This document shows, in pieces, positions 1 through 10,788 of a stretch of 64,000 nt of DNA (within the stretch, counting starts at the first letter, position 1; each line of letters begins with the position of its first letter). This stretch comes from Circinella umbellata (Eukaryota; Mucoromycota; Mucoromycetes; Mucorales; Lichtheimiaceae). The stretch lies in the NCBI GenBank assembly GCA_025093555.1, contig JAIWNF010000047.1, forward strand, positions 248,001 through 312,000, read 5' to 3'. Position numbers and translations under genes: made by a program. Below the pieces are notes generated by a model. It was not told where the DNA came from. It ran no database searches and worked only from the letters and a program-made list of their open reading frames with translations.

Positions 1-1303
1 ATCCTCTCATGGCAGACATGTTTAATATTTCAGCTTATTTATTTTTTTAATTGGTTTTTAAAAAAAATAGACATATATATATATAAAAAGAATGGGATTG
101 GGGGGGGAGGAGAAATTGGACCTTTATAAAGTCAAAAAGGCACGAGGAAGAAATTAATAAAAATGGAGGACAGCAACCAAAAAGTTGCGGTCGTGCCATC
201 CCCCCATAACTGTGCTTAATTTGACTCCCCGCTGTCTTTGGTCATGTCTTACTATCCTGCCGTCTCACGATAACTAACCTATTGATACTTGATATAAGGA
301 CTTCATAATAATAAGATTGCATATGTATTATTCTTATTTATCAGGAAACTAATAATGAATGTTCTTTACTTAAGCCCTTTTTACCTATGGAAGTATCATC
401 AATAACACACCCACAGAATATATCCTATGTTAACTTGACTTATATATTGTTACCATTCCAAATATGTTTGGGAACTCTAGTTTATCTTAAAATACACATT
501 TTGTCTTTCTCTTTTTTTGTAATAGTTATTGTGTCTATTTCATGGTTTTTTACTATTAACATATATATTATTTTTACTTTTTTTTAGTACGTATTAAGAT
601 ATATTGGTCTATGATCAACTTTCGCATCACTGTATATATCTAATATAATTGTACAACATTTTTTTTTAGTTTATCCTGTGCTTTAATAAGTTGAATAAGT
701 TAATTCATTTATACTACTGAAAATTACTCAAAACGAAACAAAAGCGCTGGTTTCTTTAACGTCATTAGTATATGTCAGAAAATATTATCTATGCAAAGGT
801 ACAATATGGAGGGCAGGGTAGTGACGAAAGGATCCAATAGCTCGACCAAACACACAGCAGGATTGGATGTGACTTTGATCTTTTGAGTATTAACCGTAGT
901 TTGTTTTTTTAATTCTACAAAAGAAAGACCATTTCTCTTATACTGTTTTATGATGGTGCGGACAACTAGGTAAAATCCATCCTCCTAGTCTCTCTTCATT
1001 CATTGTCTTTTTTTTTCTATAAGGCAATTTTAGGGCAAGACCGAGTGAACGGTTGTAGACAACTAGGTAAGGTGTTAACTGACTTTATCAAATAGCATTT
1101 GATAACCACTCACCTGATGGATCTGAAAAAGCAATGAAAATGGAAAGCTCATTTATACACTTGCTGGAATCGACCCCCTTCTTCAAGGAAAACTGATATG
1201 ATTACACGAAAGGGTAAAGTCTTTGTATATGTGTATACTACATATATTGCAGAATGTTTTGAAATTTATTGTAAACTACGTAACAGATGGACGGTATGTA
1301 TGA
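1..1303. other. Intergenic, AT-rich
   Basis: No convincing gene is visible. The short open frame at 387-587 is a hydrophobic run of low complexity with no recognisable motif. A 13-bp word, GACAACTAGGTAA, occurs twice, near 959 and 1057, about 98 bp apart. Homopolymer runs are common. Confidence 0.5.
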
Positions 1304-1586
1304 GCACTGATAGCCCATATTATGGGCTCAAAAACAAAAAGTGAAAAAATAGGGAAATTTGCTGACTTGTCCATAGTATTTGATTTTTTTACAGATATGC
1401 CTCATCAAACCTTGGTTACTATTGAAATCAAACCGTCCTATAAGGTTGCTGACAGTAGTAGACCAGATTTTCAAAAAGCTAGCAAATGAAATGAAAGACA
1501 TTATTGATAACTTTATTAAAGAAGAATTCGATGACGATCAAATTTTTGTTACTGGCAATCTTAGTAGAAGGCTATATGATGAGTAG
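1304..1586 (+). pseudogene. Relic of nuclease-like (ExK) lineage-specific family
   Basis: An open frame from 1304 contains a segment with KFADLS (Asp at 1364-1366) followed by TIEIKPS (Glu 1424-1426, Lys 1430-1432). Near the A-run at about 1473-1478 the frame must shift by +1 to continue as FQKLANEMKDIIDNF and end at TAG 1584-1586. The same order of words (EVKP, then a DF-KL-EMK-D segment, then VTG) occurs in the long minus-strand reading at 30115-31311, so the two belong to one family. The D...ExK arrangement resembles a PD-(D/E)XK nuclease core, but that is inference. A TGA at 1301 closes the frame upstream. No start codon or promoter was seen, and the copy looks dead. Confidence 0.55.
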
Positions 1587-2557
1587 CATTAAGTCATAAA
1601 TGTATGTGAAATCGAAATAATTTTCTGGCTTGAAATAATTAGGCTTCAAATGTACAGCATTATGTTACATCAATCAACATATCGTTTAATTCCCCGTTAC
1701 ATTTTTACGGGACTTGGGTAATTTTGCAGTACTGTAGACGCAGTACTTTTTTGCAGTGAGTAGTAGTCTGGGATTTTTCCGCACAACTAACCGATTTACA
1801 GAACATTACTAACTATAAAAGGTGCTTTGCTTGCGGTAGTTTACATGAGTGTGCTAAAGAAAAAAAAGAAATAATAATTTCTATCAACTGTTTCTCGTCA
1901 TTTTCGACATTCTATTCGAACCCTTTTTTTTTTGGCTAATTATAATAACTATATCCTGTGTTTCTTTGCTATCGCATTGGTCTAAAATAGTTAGTACATA
2001 ATATAATATATCAATTTGTTGTTCCCAATTTGTTTTAATACATAAATGAATTTATCTTTTGATACATGTTAATTCACAAGCTATTAGATATAAAACCACT
2101 ATATTATTGCCTTAAATACATAGATTGAGGAGTATACAGTACTATACTGACACTACTTATATCATATTATTATTAATTGAATAACGAATTATGTTGCTAT
2201 ATGATGAAAAAGAATCTCAATATACGTATAAAGTTGCATAAAACAAAAGCAGCGCCCAAAAAAAAAATTAAGTTTTAAAGCAAAACTTTCCTCTCTACTG
2301 GATTCGATTATTTAACTATTAAATAAGGCAATGAATGAGGGTAAACGCTCCATCCTTTAAGCCATTTGAACCTTTTGATTTTAATCATATTATATCATAT
2401 CATTGATATGGGACTTCTTTTCTTATGTTTCTTTCTTTTGTATAATAATAATTGCTCCTCTTTAAAATCAAGGAAAAGTGAATAAGGTAAAAAAAAAAAA
2501 GAAGAAAAAATTTGTTTGGGATAATAATAATATTTACACCAAAAAAAAAAAAAAAAA
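1587..2557. other. Intergenic upstream of helicase
   Basis: AT-rich spacer without recognisable genes. It ends in an uninterrupted run of A that touches the ATG of the helicase at 2558. Nothing else was identified. Confidence 0.5.
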
Positions 2558-4060
2558 ATGCAAAAATTAATAACAACTACAAAGTCATGGGTATTGACAC
2601 CATTACGCCATTCAATAAATAATCAACAAAAAGCTTCATTTACATGGACACCTAGTATTCATTCAAAACGTTCTCAACTACGTAAACCTAATTATTCGAG
2701 TTTAACAAAACATATGAAACCTGATGGCTTGACAGGTCGACAACGACGTGATGTATTAAGGTCAAAATTAAACGATCGTACAACAGGGGCACGGCATGTT
2801 CCTTATATCCCCGTTAAAAATCGACTTGAATCCATTCCATCGACATTATCAAAAAAATTACCCGAATCATTTGACGATCTGGGTTTACAAGAACAAACCC
2901 AACTAGTACAAGCAATACGATCGATCTTACCTGATCAAGCAAAACCTACTGAAATTCAAGCATTGACTATTCCAACTATTTTATCAACAAAAGATGCTAG
3001 AAATATCTTATGTGCTGCTGAAACAGGGTCAGGGAAAACATTGGCTTATTTAGTACCTACCATTCACGGTCTGAAACAAACTGAAAATAAAAGAAAAAGA
3101 AGATTGGATCGTCCAAGAGCTGTTGTTTTGGTACCTACAAGAGAACTTGTAAGTCAAGTATTACAAACATGTAAATCATTAGCGCATTCAGTTAAATTTC
3201 GTAGTTTGGGATTGGACGGAAAAACACCTCGGCATCGATTAGTCAAAGATTTGGAATATCCTGTGGATGTATTAATTACAACGCCTACAACGTTACGAAA
3301 ATATGTAAAAGATCATACGTTTTCATTAACGGATGTTCAGTATTTAATTGTCGATGAAGCTGATTCTTTATTTGATGCAGGCTGGGGTGAGGATGTGCAA
3401 TCGATTATGAAAAAAATTCCTCAAGAGACGAGTAAAACGATTGTTGTTTCAGCTACTTTACCACGGTCTGTTCATCGTACGTTAGATGAATTATTTGGAC
3501 CCGATAATATGCTTAAAATTACAACACCTTCTTTACATCGTGCTTTGCCTAATTTAAAACAATCGTTTATTGATTTACAACGGTTTAATGGAAATCGACA
3601 ATTAGCTCTTTTGGATGTATTAAAAAGAAATATCAAGGATGAAAAAACTTTAGTTTTTTGTAATACAAAACATTCTACTGAATTATTACAACAATGGTTA
3701 GCAAGTAAAGATGTGGATGTATTGGTATTACATAAAGATGTGGATCGTAAACAAACCATGGGATTATTTTCAGGTGAAATTCAATTGGAAGAAGAAGAAA
3801 AAGAAGAAGAAGATAAGAGTAAAAAGAATCACAATGTATTGATCAGCACAGATATTGCCTCCAGAGGTATTGATACCACGTTTGTGGATCATGTCGTACT
3901 ATATGACTTTCCTGCATCCATGATTGATTACTTGCATCGAGTAGGTCGGACAGCTAGAGCAGGTCGTACAGGCAAGGCCACGTCACTTATTGGTAGAAAG
4001 GATAGAATGATAGCAGATCGTATAAAACGATCGATTCGTGAAGGTGCTATAATCACTTAA
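2558..4060 (+). CDS. MRH4: DEAD-box ATP-dependent RNA helicase, mitochondrial MRH4-like
   Basis: A 500-residue intronless DEAD-box RNA helicase. The motifs appear in order: Q-motif region FDDLGL...PTEIQ (about 105-134), motif I AETGSGKT (154-161), Ia PTRELV (193-198), II DEAD (266-269), III SAT (298-300), V STDIASRGID (430-439), and VI HRVGRTARAG (460-469). The N-terminal about 80 residues are basic, Ser/Thr-rich and nearly acid-free, as in a mitochondrial targeting presequence. The compact size and the long basic lead fit Mrh4, which acts in assembly of the large mitochondrial ribosomal subunit. The orthology call rests on layout only. An acidic Glu/Lys insert (about 410-422) lies between motifs IV and V. 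The start was chosen as the first ATG, directly after a run of 17 A. Another organellar DEAD-box helicase is the main alternative. Confidence 0.85.
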   Translation: MQKLITTTKSWVLTPLRHSINNQQKASFTWTPSIHSKRSQLRKPNYSSLTKHMKPDGLTGRQRRDVLRSKLNDRTTGARHVPYIPVKNRLESIPSTLSKKLPESFDDLGLQEQTQLVQAIRSILPDQAKPTEIQALTIPTILSTKDARNILCAAETGSGKTLAYLVPTIHGLKQTENKRKRRLDRPRAVVLVPTRELVSQVLQTCKSLAHSVKFRSLGLDGKTPRHRLVKDLEYPVDVLITTPTTLRKYVKDHTFSLTDVQYLIVDEADSLFDAGWGEDVQSIMKKIPQETSKTIVVSATLPRSVHRTLDELFGPDNMLKITTPSLHRALPNLKQSFIDLQRFNGNRQLALLDVLKRNIKDEKTLVFCNTKHSTELLQQWLASKDVDVLVLHKDVDRKQTMGLFSGEIQLEEEEKEEEDKSKKNHNVLISTDIASRGIDTTFVDHVVLYDFPASMIDYLHRVGRTARAGRTGKATSLIGRKDRMIADRIKRSIREGAIIT

Positions 4061-5052
4061 CACGTTTTTTTTTTGTATCTTTTTTACTTTTGTGTTACCC
4101 TTCCTTTCTCCCCACGTTATATATTCCCTCTCTGTCTCCCCCCCCCGCTCTTCTCCCCTCTCTCTCTCTCTTGTTGTGTGTATTATCATTTGTTCTCTCT
4201 CCCCCACATTATTTATATATATATATATAAAAAATTCTGCAGGAATAAGATAACTTAAAAGGTTCTAACTTTGTTGTAACACCTCAATGGTTCCATTTTT
4301 AATTTATTATTAAAAAGATTCCCTTCCTATTTTTTTTTTATTTTCTAAAAATAAAAATAAAAATAAAAAATCTGACGTGTTTCTTTTTAATGCTTTCATT
4401 GCTGTTGTGTCATGTTACACTAAAAAAAAGACAGTTACTCGAATTCATTATAACGATGTTTTTTTTATAATAATTGGTGTTTTTAATTAATAGTAGACAA
4501 TAAAATCCAAAATAAAAGGTTTGTTTGTTCATAAAAATAAAAATAAAATGGAATAGGACATAAAAATAAAAGAGACCGACAAGAAAGTAATAAGAGAGAG
4601 AGCATATTGACAAGAAACGAGAAATAGAATAGAAAAGAGGGGACACACAAAAATAGAAAAGGTTTGAACGGCTTGTTTTTTTTTTTAAGGGGAAAATAGA
4701 AAGGTGTTTGGATTTGTGAGTTTTCGCCATCACAAAATGTGTAAATATAAAAAGAATGGAAAGGGAAAAAAGGGAGGGGAGAGGGAGTTTATGTTATTAT
4801 CATTTTTTGTTTGTTTCATTCATCATCATTCATTTGGATACAAAAAAAAGAAGGGGGGTTGAAAGAGTATAGAAATTGAGTAGAAATTGGGTAATAGTAA
4901 TAGTAATAGTAAAAAAAAGAAATGCAAAATGAATATACAACATGAAGAATATGAAGGTAGTAGCCCTTTTTTTTTCTTTTGATGAGTTTTTTATGTTTTT
5001 TTTATAAGGGTTTTCGTTTTTTTTTTAAATAAGGTGATTCGATGGAATCATT
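4061..5052. other. Intergenic with low-complexity tracts
   Basis: The helicase 3' flank is pyrimidine-rich (CT tracts about 4120-4205) and is followed by AAAAT repeats around 4345-4370. No gene is supported. Open frames here translate to low-complexity sequence only. Confidence 0.5.
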
Positions 5053-5355
5053 TCAAGTGTGTTTAATAGAAGAAAGAATATCATCTTGTTGTTGTTCTTC
5101 TTCTTCTTCTAAACTTGGAAATGATACATAATCATCTTTAAATGACCAACATTGTTTATCATCATGCCAATCGTCATCAAGAATAGACCAAGTATCAATA
5201 GATGATGTAGAAGAAGGTGACCGTACCATCGTTGGTTTATTATTATTGGATTGGTTATGTTGTGTCATAAGAGTGACTTGATTTGTTGAAGAAGTAGATT
5301 TGAGATTTTCTACTTGTTGTTTTCGCGCCAAATCAACTAAAAATTGAATCATCAT
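5053..5355 (-). CDS. Small hypothetical protein
   Basis: A 100-residue open frame starting at 5355. The N-terminus MMIQFLVDLARK looks like a short amphipathic helix. The middle is Ser/Thr/Asn-rich. The C-terminal half is acidic and aromatic, with the words WSILDDDWHDD and CWSFKDDYVSF followed by a Glu/Gln run. The composition is more protein-like than neighbouring spurious frames: the tryptophans cluster and it is not a pure microsatellite translation. I do not recognise the family, and no partner or function can be given. It lies between the helicase and another acidic minus-strand gene, with no sign of co-transcription. It could be a fast-evolving short linear-motif protein or a chance frame. 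Confidence 0.5.
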   Translation of the reverse strand: MMIQFLVDLARKQQVENLKSTSSTNQVTLMTQHNQSNNNKPTMVRSPSSTSSIDTWSILDDDWHDDKQCWSFKDDYVSFPSLEEEEEQQQDDILSSIKHT

Positions 5356-6642
5356 TTTTGACGTTTTTGACGTTTTTGACGTTTTTTTTTTGTTTTTTTT
5401 TGGGATTAAGGTTTTATCGTGTCAATAATTGAGTAGAAAAAAAAAGGTCTTTACAACATGTAAGGTATATAAGAATAAATAAATAAAAGATATATAAAAA
5501 AAAGAGTGATTTGGAAGTAGAAAGATATGATATGAAACGAAAAAAAGAAAATTAAAATTAAAAGAAAAAGAAGAGGGTATTTATATATAAACCATTTTTT
5601 CCATTCAATTATAATAAAATAGTAATTCTATATGAGTTGGTTTCATAACTGGTAGGTTTCCCCATTGTCTTTTCAGCGGAACATTAAAAAAAAAAGAATA
5701 TTATAATAAAAGAGGATCTACCATGTGTAAATAAGTCATGTCCGTCGATCAAAAACCGTAAAATGAAAAAAAAGGTCTAGAGCTAATAAAGAAAACACTT
5801 TACTAAAATAAAACGGATAAACCATTTAAATTCCACTCCCCTCTCTTTCTCTCCTTCCCTACCCTTTCTTCTTTCTTCTCTTTCTTTCTCTCTCTCTCTC
5901 TCTATCTATTATTAATATATCACACTAAAAAAAAAACCTGTGGATAATTGGGAAATAGCATATAAAAAAATGATCGTCTCTTTTTCTTCTTTATTTTTGA
6001 CCCTGAAAAAATAAAATGATATATATATAGATCGGAGCTATAAGTTTTTATTTTTAGTTTCAATGAAATAGAACAACATAATTACATGTGTTGAATATCT
6101 TTAAAAAGTGGATTCTAGAGGTGGCAACTGGATATCCACCCCCTCCTCTTTCTCTCTCTTTCTCATTCTTCGTTTATTTTCAATGTTATAATTTGTGTAT
6201 TATTATTTTTAGAAATAAAAAGACCATCCTTGCATAATTTTATATTTATATATAAATAAATCGGGTTTTTTTGACAACTTGTTTATATAACTTAACACAT
6301 GTTATATATAAAAATAACAAAAAAGATAAACATAGTAACATATTTTTAATAAGCTAGTTATAATAATAATAATAATAATAATAGTACGTAGATACCCAAG
6401 TTATTTAGTAACAAAGAACAAAGCTCCTTATCCTCTCCCCTTTTGTTGTTACTATGAATAAATATTCTGTTTAAAATTCTAGACAGAAACAAATTTCAAG
6501 GAAAAAATTATATGTTTTTTATTTATATATTTATTTACCTACGTAGTAACATTGATACAATAAAAGACAATGAAAAAAAAAAAAAAGAAGACTCTAGTAT
6601 GTAAATGGGCTGGATTACGTATGTACGTAATAAAAGAGATTT
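5356..6642. other. Intergenic between two small minus-strand genes
   Basis: AT-rich, with GACGTTTTT repeated three times just upstream of the 5355 start (about 5358-5384), CT-rich tracts (5837-5903) and an (ATA)n run (6360-6382). No gene is supported. Confidence 0.45.
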
Positions 6643-7257
6643 TTATAAAATGATTTGAACTACTTCAATAGGTACTTGATCCTTTTCATCTGTATGTTTA
6701 CTTTTCTTTTTATGTTTTCGACGTGGTGGACTACTACGTTTCTTATAATGACGTGTTATAGGTACATGATCCTCTTCTTCTTCTTTTTCTTCTTCTTCTT
6801 CTTCTTCTTCTTCTTCTTCTTCTTCTTCTTCTTCTTCTTCTTCTTCTTCTTCTTCTTCTTCTTCTTCCAAAATAATTGCAGAATCATTTGATGTCAACAT
6901 ATCAAATGGATGATCCATCATATAAATATCATCATCTTCATCATCATCCAAAAATTCAATTATAGATCGATGTAATAATGAAGGAAACCAATGTCCTAAT
7001 ACTATATCTTGATCATTCTTATTGTCCTCTTCTTCATCGGATGATGTTACTGTATTTATATTATTTTCTTCTTCTTCGGAAGATACTTCACTCTCAATTT
7101 CATAAACGGCTGGCGGTACTTTAAGCATTCTATCTTCTTCTTCTGGTGCTAATTCATTGTCGTCCAATTCATGTATAATAATTGTGGTAGCATTGGAACT
7201 CATGGACGTTTTTCCATTATTATTATATTGTTCGTGAGAGGTAAATTGAAAACTCAT
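6643..7257 (-). CDS. Acidic low-complexity hypothetical protein with poly-Glu tract and basic tail
   Basis: A 204-residue frame starting at 7257. The N-terminal half contains several Asp/Glu-rich clusters separated by ordinary sequence, including the more conserved-looking words PPAVYEIESEVS and GHWFPSLLHRSI. A run of about 30 glutamates follows, encoded almost purely by GAA. The tail (about 172-190) is strongly basic, KKRSSPPRRKHKKKSKH, and could be a nuclear localisation signal. Hydrophobic segments are absent, so a soluble, possibly nuclear or chromatin-associated protein is plausible. That is inference, and I do not recognise the family. The triplet repeat is likely length-variable between strains. 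The complementary poly-Phe frame at 6655-6891 is a shadow. Confidence 0.6.
   Translation of the reverse strand: MSFQFTSHEQYNNNGKTSMSSNATTIIIHELDDNELAPEEEDRMLKVPPAVYEIESEVSSEEEENNINTVTSSDEEEDNKNDQDIVLGHWFPSLLHRSIIEFLDDDEDDDIYMMDHPFDMLTSNDSAIILEEEEEEEEEEEEEEEEEEEEEEEEEEEKEEEEDHVPITRHYKKRSSPPRRKHKKKSKHTDEKDQVPIEVVQIIL
6787..6867. repeat. (TTC)n / (GAA)n microsatellite
   Basis: A nearly pure TTC triplet array inside the minus-strand acidic gene, coding for its poly-Glu tract. Confidence 0.9.
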
Positions 7258-7841
7258 TATATTTTATTTTTTCTTTTAAAAAGAAAAAAAATGTGTTATA
7301 GAAAAATAGAGAAGGAAATAGAATAAATAAAAATAAATAAATAAAAACTACTAAATACTTTTTGGTTTCAGACTTACTTCTCAGTCTAAAAAATTCATGC
7401 AGATTTTTTTAATGTCATTGTTCTCCCAATCAATTCCCTTGAAATAGAACGCGTGTCACGTGATTTATTCTTCAGTTCTATCAAAAAATCTGTCTCGGAA
7501 AAATTTGATATTAAGGTTTTTTTCTTTTGCAAAAACAAACATATACACTATTTTTTAGGGGCTTATTTAAGTTTATTATGATTGTCTATTGAACCTCATA
7601 ATAATTAGTTTATCCGTATCTATTTACTACTATTAAAAATACAATCAAATTTGAGATAACGCGCCCACCAAATTAGGAACTACCCGAATAGTTTTTTTTT
7701 TCTTATTCAGCGCACGGTCACCATTATTACAATCGCTTCATCCTTCGAAAGCAACTGTTGTTCAAATACAATTTTTTTTTTCATTTTCGGTTTAACAATG
7801 ATTAGTAATATGAACACGTAATAATCATCATTACAAATGCT
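7258..7841. other. Intergenic, left of solo LTR
   Basis: AT-rich spacer with no recognisable gene. Its last five bases, ATGCT, are the left target-site copy of the adjoining LTR. Confidence 0.45.
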
Positions 7842-8225
7842 TGTAATAGCGCATGACCAATTATTGTATACTTACAATCGAGTTCGATCGGTCAGTTTTT
7901 TGAGGAGGAAGCGTGTTGTAAGGATTAGGTAGAATATAGAGGGGCTCGAAAATATATATGAATAAAAACGATTTTCGTTCCCTGGTTGTCAGGAAACCCT
8001 TTACTTATATACGTCGAAATATCAGGGGCTAATTTAACGTCTAACTAATATATATCTAAATATCAATGATCAACATTTCCACATAGAATATCTATCCAAA
8101 TATTTCTATATCCAACCATGCGCCCAACTATGCCATTGTCTATCTTTAGTATTCCGCGGAGAAGCATGTAGATCAACAACCTCATGGTTGAATATATCGT
8201 CGTAATGGTCTTACACACCATTACA
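7842..8225 (-). mobile_element. Solo LTR, copy A (minus orientation)
   Basis: A 384-bp element that starts TGTAATAGCGCATGAC and ends CCATTACA, so TGTAAT/ATTACA form its inverted termini. It is flanked by a perfect 5-bp duplication, ATGCT (7837-7841 and 8226-8230), the signature of LTR-retroelement integration. Its reverse complement aligns along its full length with the element at 31861-32237 (mostly identical by eye, with small indels). A TATATAA box lies mid-element. No internal gag/pol sequence adjoins it, so it is a solo LTR left by recombination. Ty3 or Ty1 superfamily cannot be decided from the LTR alone. Confidence 0.88.
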
Positions 8226-8230
8226 ATGCT

Positions 8231-9269
8231 GCTATATTTTTGTAAATGTATGTATTAAAAATACCCTACCACAAAATAGATACAGTTTAATAATATAGTT
8301 TTAAAGAGTAGTTTTTATTTATGGTCTCATTGACTTATGAGTGTTTTTTTGATTATTTTATTGTTTAAAAGCATACCATCCTAGAATTTATACGTTGGCG
8401 TATTTTAGTTATATTTTTTAAAGACTCTAATATGTATTTCGAGCAACGGGTCATGTTGGTCTTCTTGCTAAGATCACGTTCTTTTTTTTATACGTATTGA
8501 TACTTTTTTTATATCCATTACGTACGTAAAAAAAAAACAAGAATAAGTTATAGAAATAACGATATAGATGACGTTGAACTCAATTGGTATGTGAATCGCC
8601 GACTTTTTATTTCGAACTGCAACAATTGAGACGGTATATATTGATAATATAGAGATGGAAACACTTAATCAATCCAAGATGTATTCATTAATTTATGTTC
8701 CTAAATTTTATTCAACTAACGGTGGTTTCATTTCGGGTCTACGTAAAAAACATTGATGTAGTCAATATCAAACATTGGACATACAGCACACTATTTTTCC
8801 CCAGGTAAAGGCCGCGTATATATTTCCAACGACAAAATTATTGACGATAATGAACATTCTGAAATTACATATACTAAGTACGTAGTACATAACTGTTCAC
8901 AGTAGTAATACAGATGGAGTACCAAGATATGGACTACATATTAAGGATAAAATAGTTGTTGTTCTACTTCTGCTTAATCTGAATCCTGCTAATATATGAT
9001 GTAGTGGTACGTACCAAGTTAACTTTTCGCTACTGTTCTGCATATACGTTGAAATTAGTTATTTTTTTTATGACAAAATATAATTGAACACACGCTGATT
9101 GCAGCTTATTGCTCCCGTCTGTTCAAAAAGGGAGGGGGGAATTGAAAAAAAAAAACCTGCGAGGCAGTAGGAAAAAGGTGTACTGAAAAACGACAGTACA
9201 GAGATATCAATAAAGGGAATGAAGTAGGGGTTCGATCGAGTTAAATTAGAAAGTAGTGAAGAAACAATG

Positions 9270-9272
<3 letters not shown>
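8231..9272. other. Intergenic, possibly decayed sequence
   Basis: No intact gene. A short open stretch at about 8812-8905 on the plus strand has ordinary-looking composition (words such as NDKIIDDNEHSEITYTKY) but no start, splice context or family, and is probably decayed coding DNA. Confidence 0.4.

Positions 9273-9312
<40 letters not shown>
9273..9312. repeat. (GA)n microsatellite
   Basis: About 20 tandem AG units, uninterrupted. Confidence 0.95.
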
Positions 9313-9314
<2 letters not shown>

Positions 9315-10442
9315 GAAACATGTTAAAAGAGATGCCGCTACTGTGTTTATTCATTTGGTGGGGGGAGGCTTATAAGTTTAAAGGAGGTACATGTGATTCA
9401 GGTGGTGGTTCTATCCATTGCAGTAATAAATGTCTAAATTGATTTATTGGTGGTGAAGGGGTAGTATAATAAATAATTAAGACGACACGTACGGTATAAT
9501 GGATGTAGAATGAAGCAGAGTTTCAATCAAATGGTTTTTCAAATACGTTGACACGTTTCTGATGTGATTTCGGAGGTGCTTTGGGGAGTCGATTGGGAAC
9601 AAAATACATAGGTTCGCTGATGTTTTTAGAAATTGATAAAAATGCATGGACCCGATGACAAGAAAAAAAGTGTTGTTTGGAGATAGCCGAGCTGCTTGGT
9701 GACAAAGTGGTTTCTGGTGGTTAGTGATTCAACCTTGGGCGGTGTAATAAATACATAAATTACGTTCTGTAGGTGTCATAATTGGTAGTCATAGGATTGG
9801 ATCCATTCCCAATTGCTGACGGCATTGATTTAATAATGCACTGATCTTTTGTTGACAGCCGTTGTATGTGTCTGCTTTTAAGATGTTGTTTGATGGCTGT
9901 TTTTAAACCACTTGTTGTTACCGTGATGCTGTCTGATTATGTGGTTGTATCTAGTGATTTCCAGAATTTTATCTTTTCTAACGACTGAAGTCCAGGAACG
10001 AAGACCTATGGTTTGACAGACATGAGGTAGTAAGGTTGGAAATAAAGTATCATCAGACATTAAAATACAAACGAAATATGAACTTGCCTGTAGAGTAGCT
10101 CAATATTGACGAGATGGTGGTCAGTGGCCATAGAGTGGCTTAGTCTACTATTTGGTACCATATATTTTTCAAAAGCAAGTATTTTATCCTTCTTGGAAAA
10201 GTGTTGTAATTATCCTTATCAAGTTTTGCGATGGCCAGACCGTACTCTATCTTAGATCTAATAGATTGGCAGTAAAGACAAGTACTGAGCAACTTCTTAT
10301 CGAGACATCGTGGTCGCACACCACAATATGGACGTCATAATATATATTGTTGAGACTGCTGCAGCTGTATCCTGATCAAGAAGTACATTAATAGTGTTGA
10401 TACATGTTCCCTCTCGGGTAACTGTTCTGCATACTAATCAAA
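9313..10442. other. Decayed, probably repeat-derived sequence
   Basis: The minus strand carries broken open frames at 9523-9705 and 9878-10060. Their composition is ordinary protein (for example TLFPTLLPHVCQTIGLRSW), yet they are interrupted by stops. They have the look of an old element remnant, but I cannot assign a family. No intact gene is supported. Confidence 0.35.
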
Positions 10443-10519
10443 CCCCGTTTTTTGCATATATGGGATTTTGGCCCCAAAGGTGTGCAAAAAACGGGGGGAG
10501 GCGTTGCAAAAAGCGGGGG
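10443..10519. repeat. Palindromic termini-like repeat (pogo/Tc1-type motif)
   Basis: Two perfect 14-bp arms, CCCCGTTTTTTGCA (10443-10456) and its complement (10483-10496), flank 26 bp. A third degenerate copy, TTGCAAAAAGCGGGGG, follows at about 10504-10519. The motif matches the ends of the MITE at 11220-11550 (CCCCCG-TTTTGCAC), so this is likely a broken relative of that element. Confidence 0.6.
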
Positions 10520-10788
10520 CGGAAAAAGAAAAGAAAATAGACTAGCCATTAAAATGGCAGCTATTATTATTTTTCTATTGATAGATGTGCAAAACTGCTG
10601 ACTATAAAAAAGAAATGACTTCATATGACTGATCCTATTTCATTTCGGCATAAGTATACATATAATTGAATGGGGTTTTGTACAGGTCCTCCTTGAAGGT
10701 TGTGCAAAGTACAAAAAGCAAAGAAGTGTGCAAAAGACAAGAAGTGTGCAAAAAAAAAAATCAGGGTTTGAGTACCAAAAGACTCAAT

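Noticed and set aside
959..1070. Direct repeat GACAACTAGGTAA, two copies about 98 bp apart
   Set aside because: Only 13 bp, no further shared flank, no CRISPR-like periodicity; likely chance or a minor duplication.
3472..3759. Antisense open frame within the helicase
   Set aside because: Shadow of the helicase coding sequence; no independent motif or promoter.
6655..6891. Plus-strand poly-Phe open frame
   Set aside because: Antisense reading of the GAA/TTC array; no other protein features.
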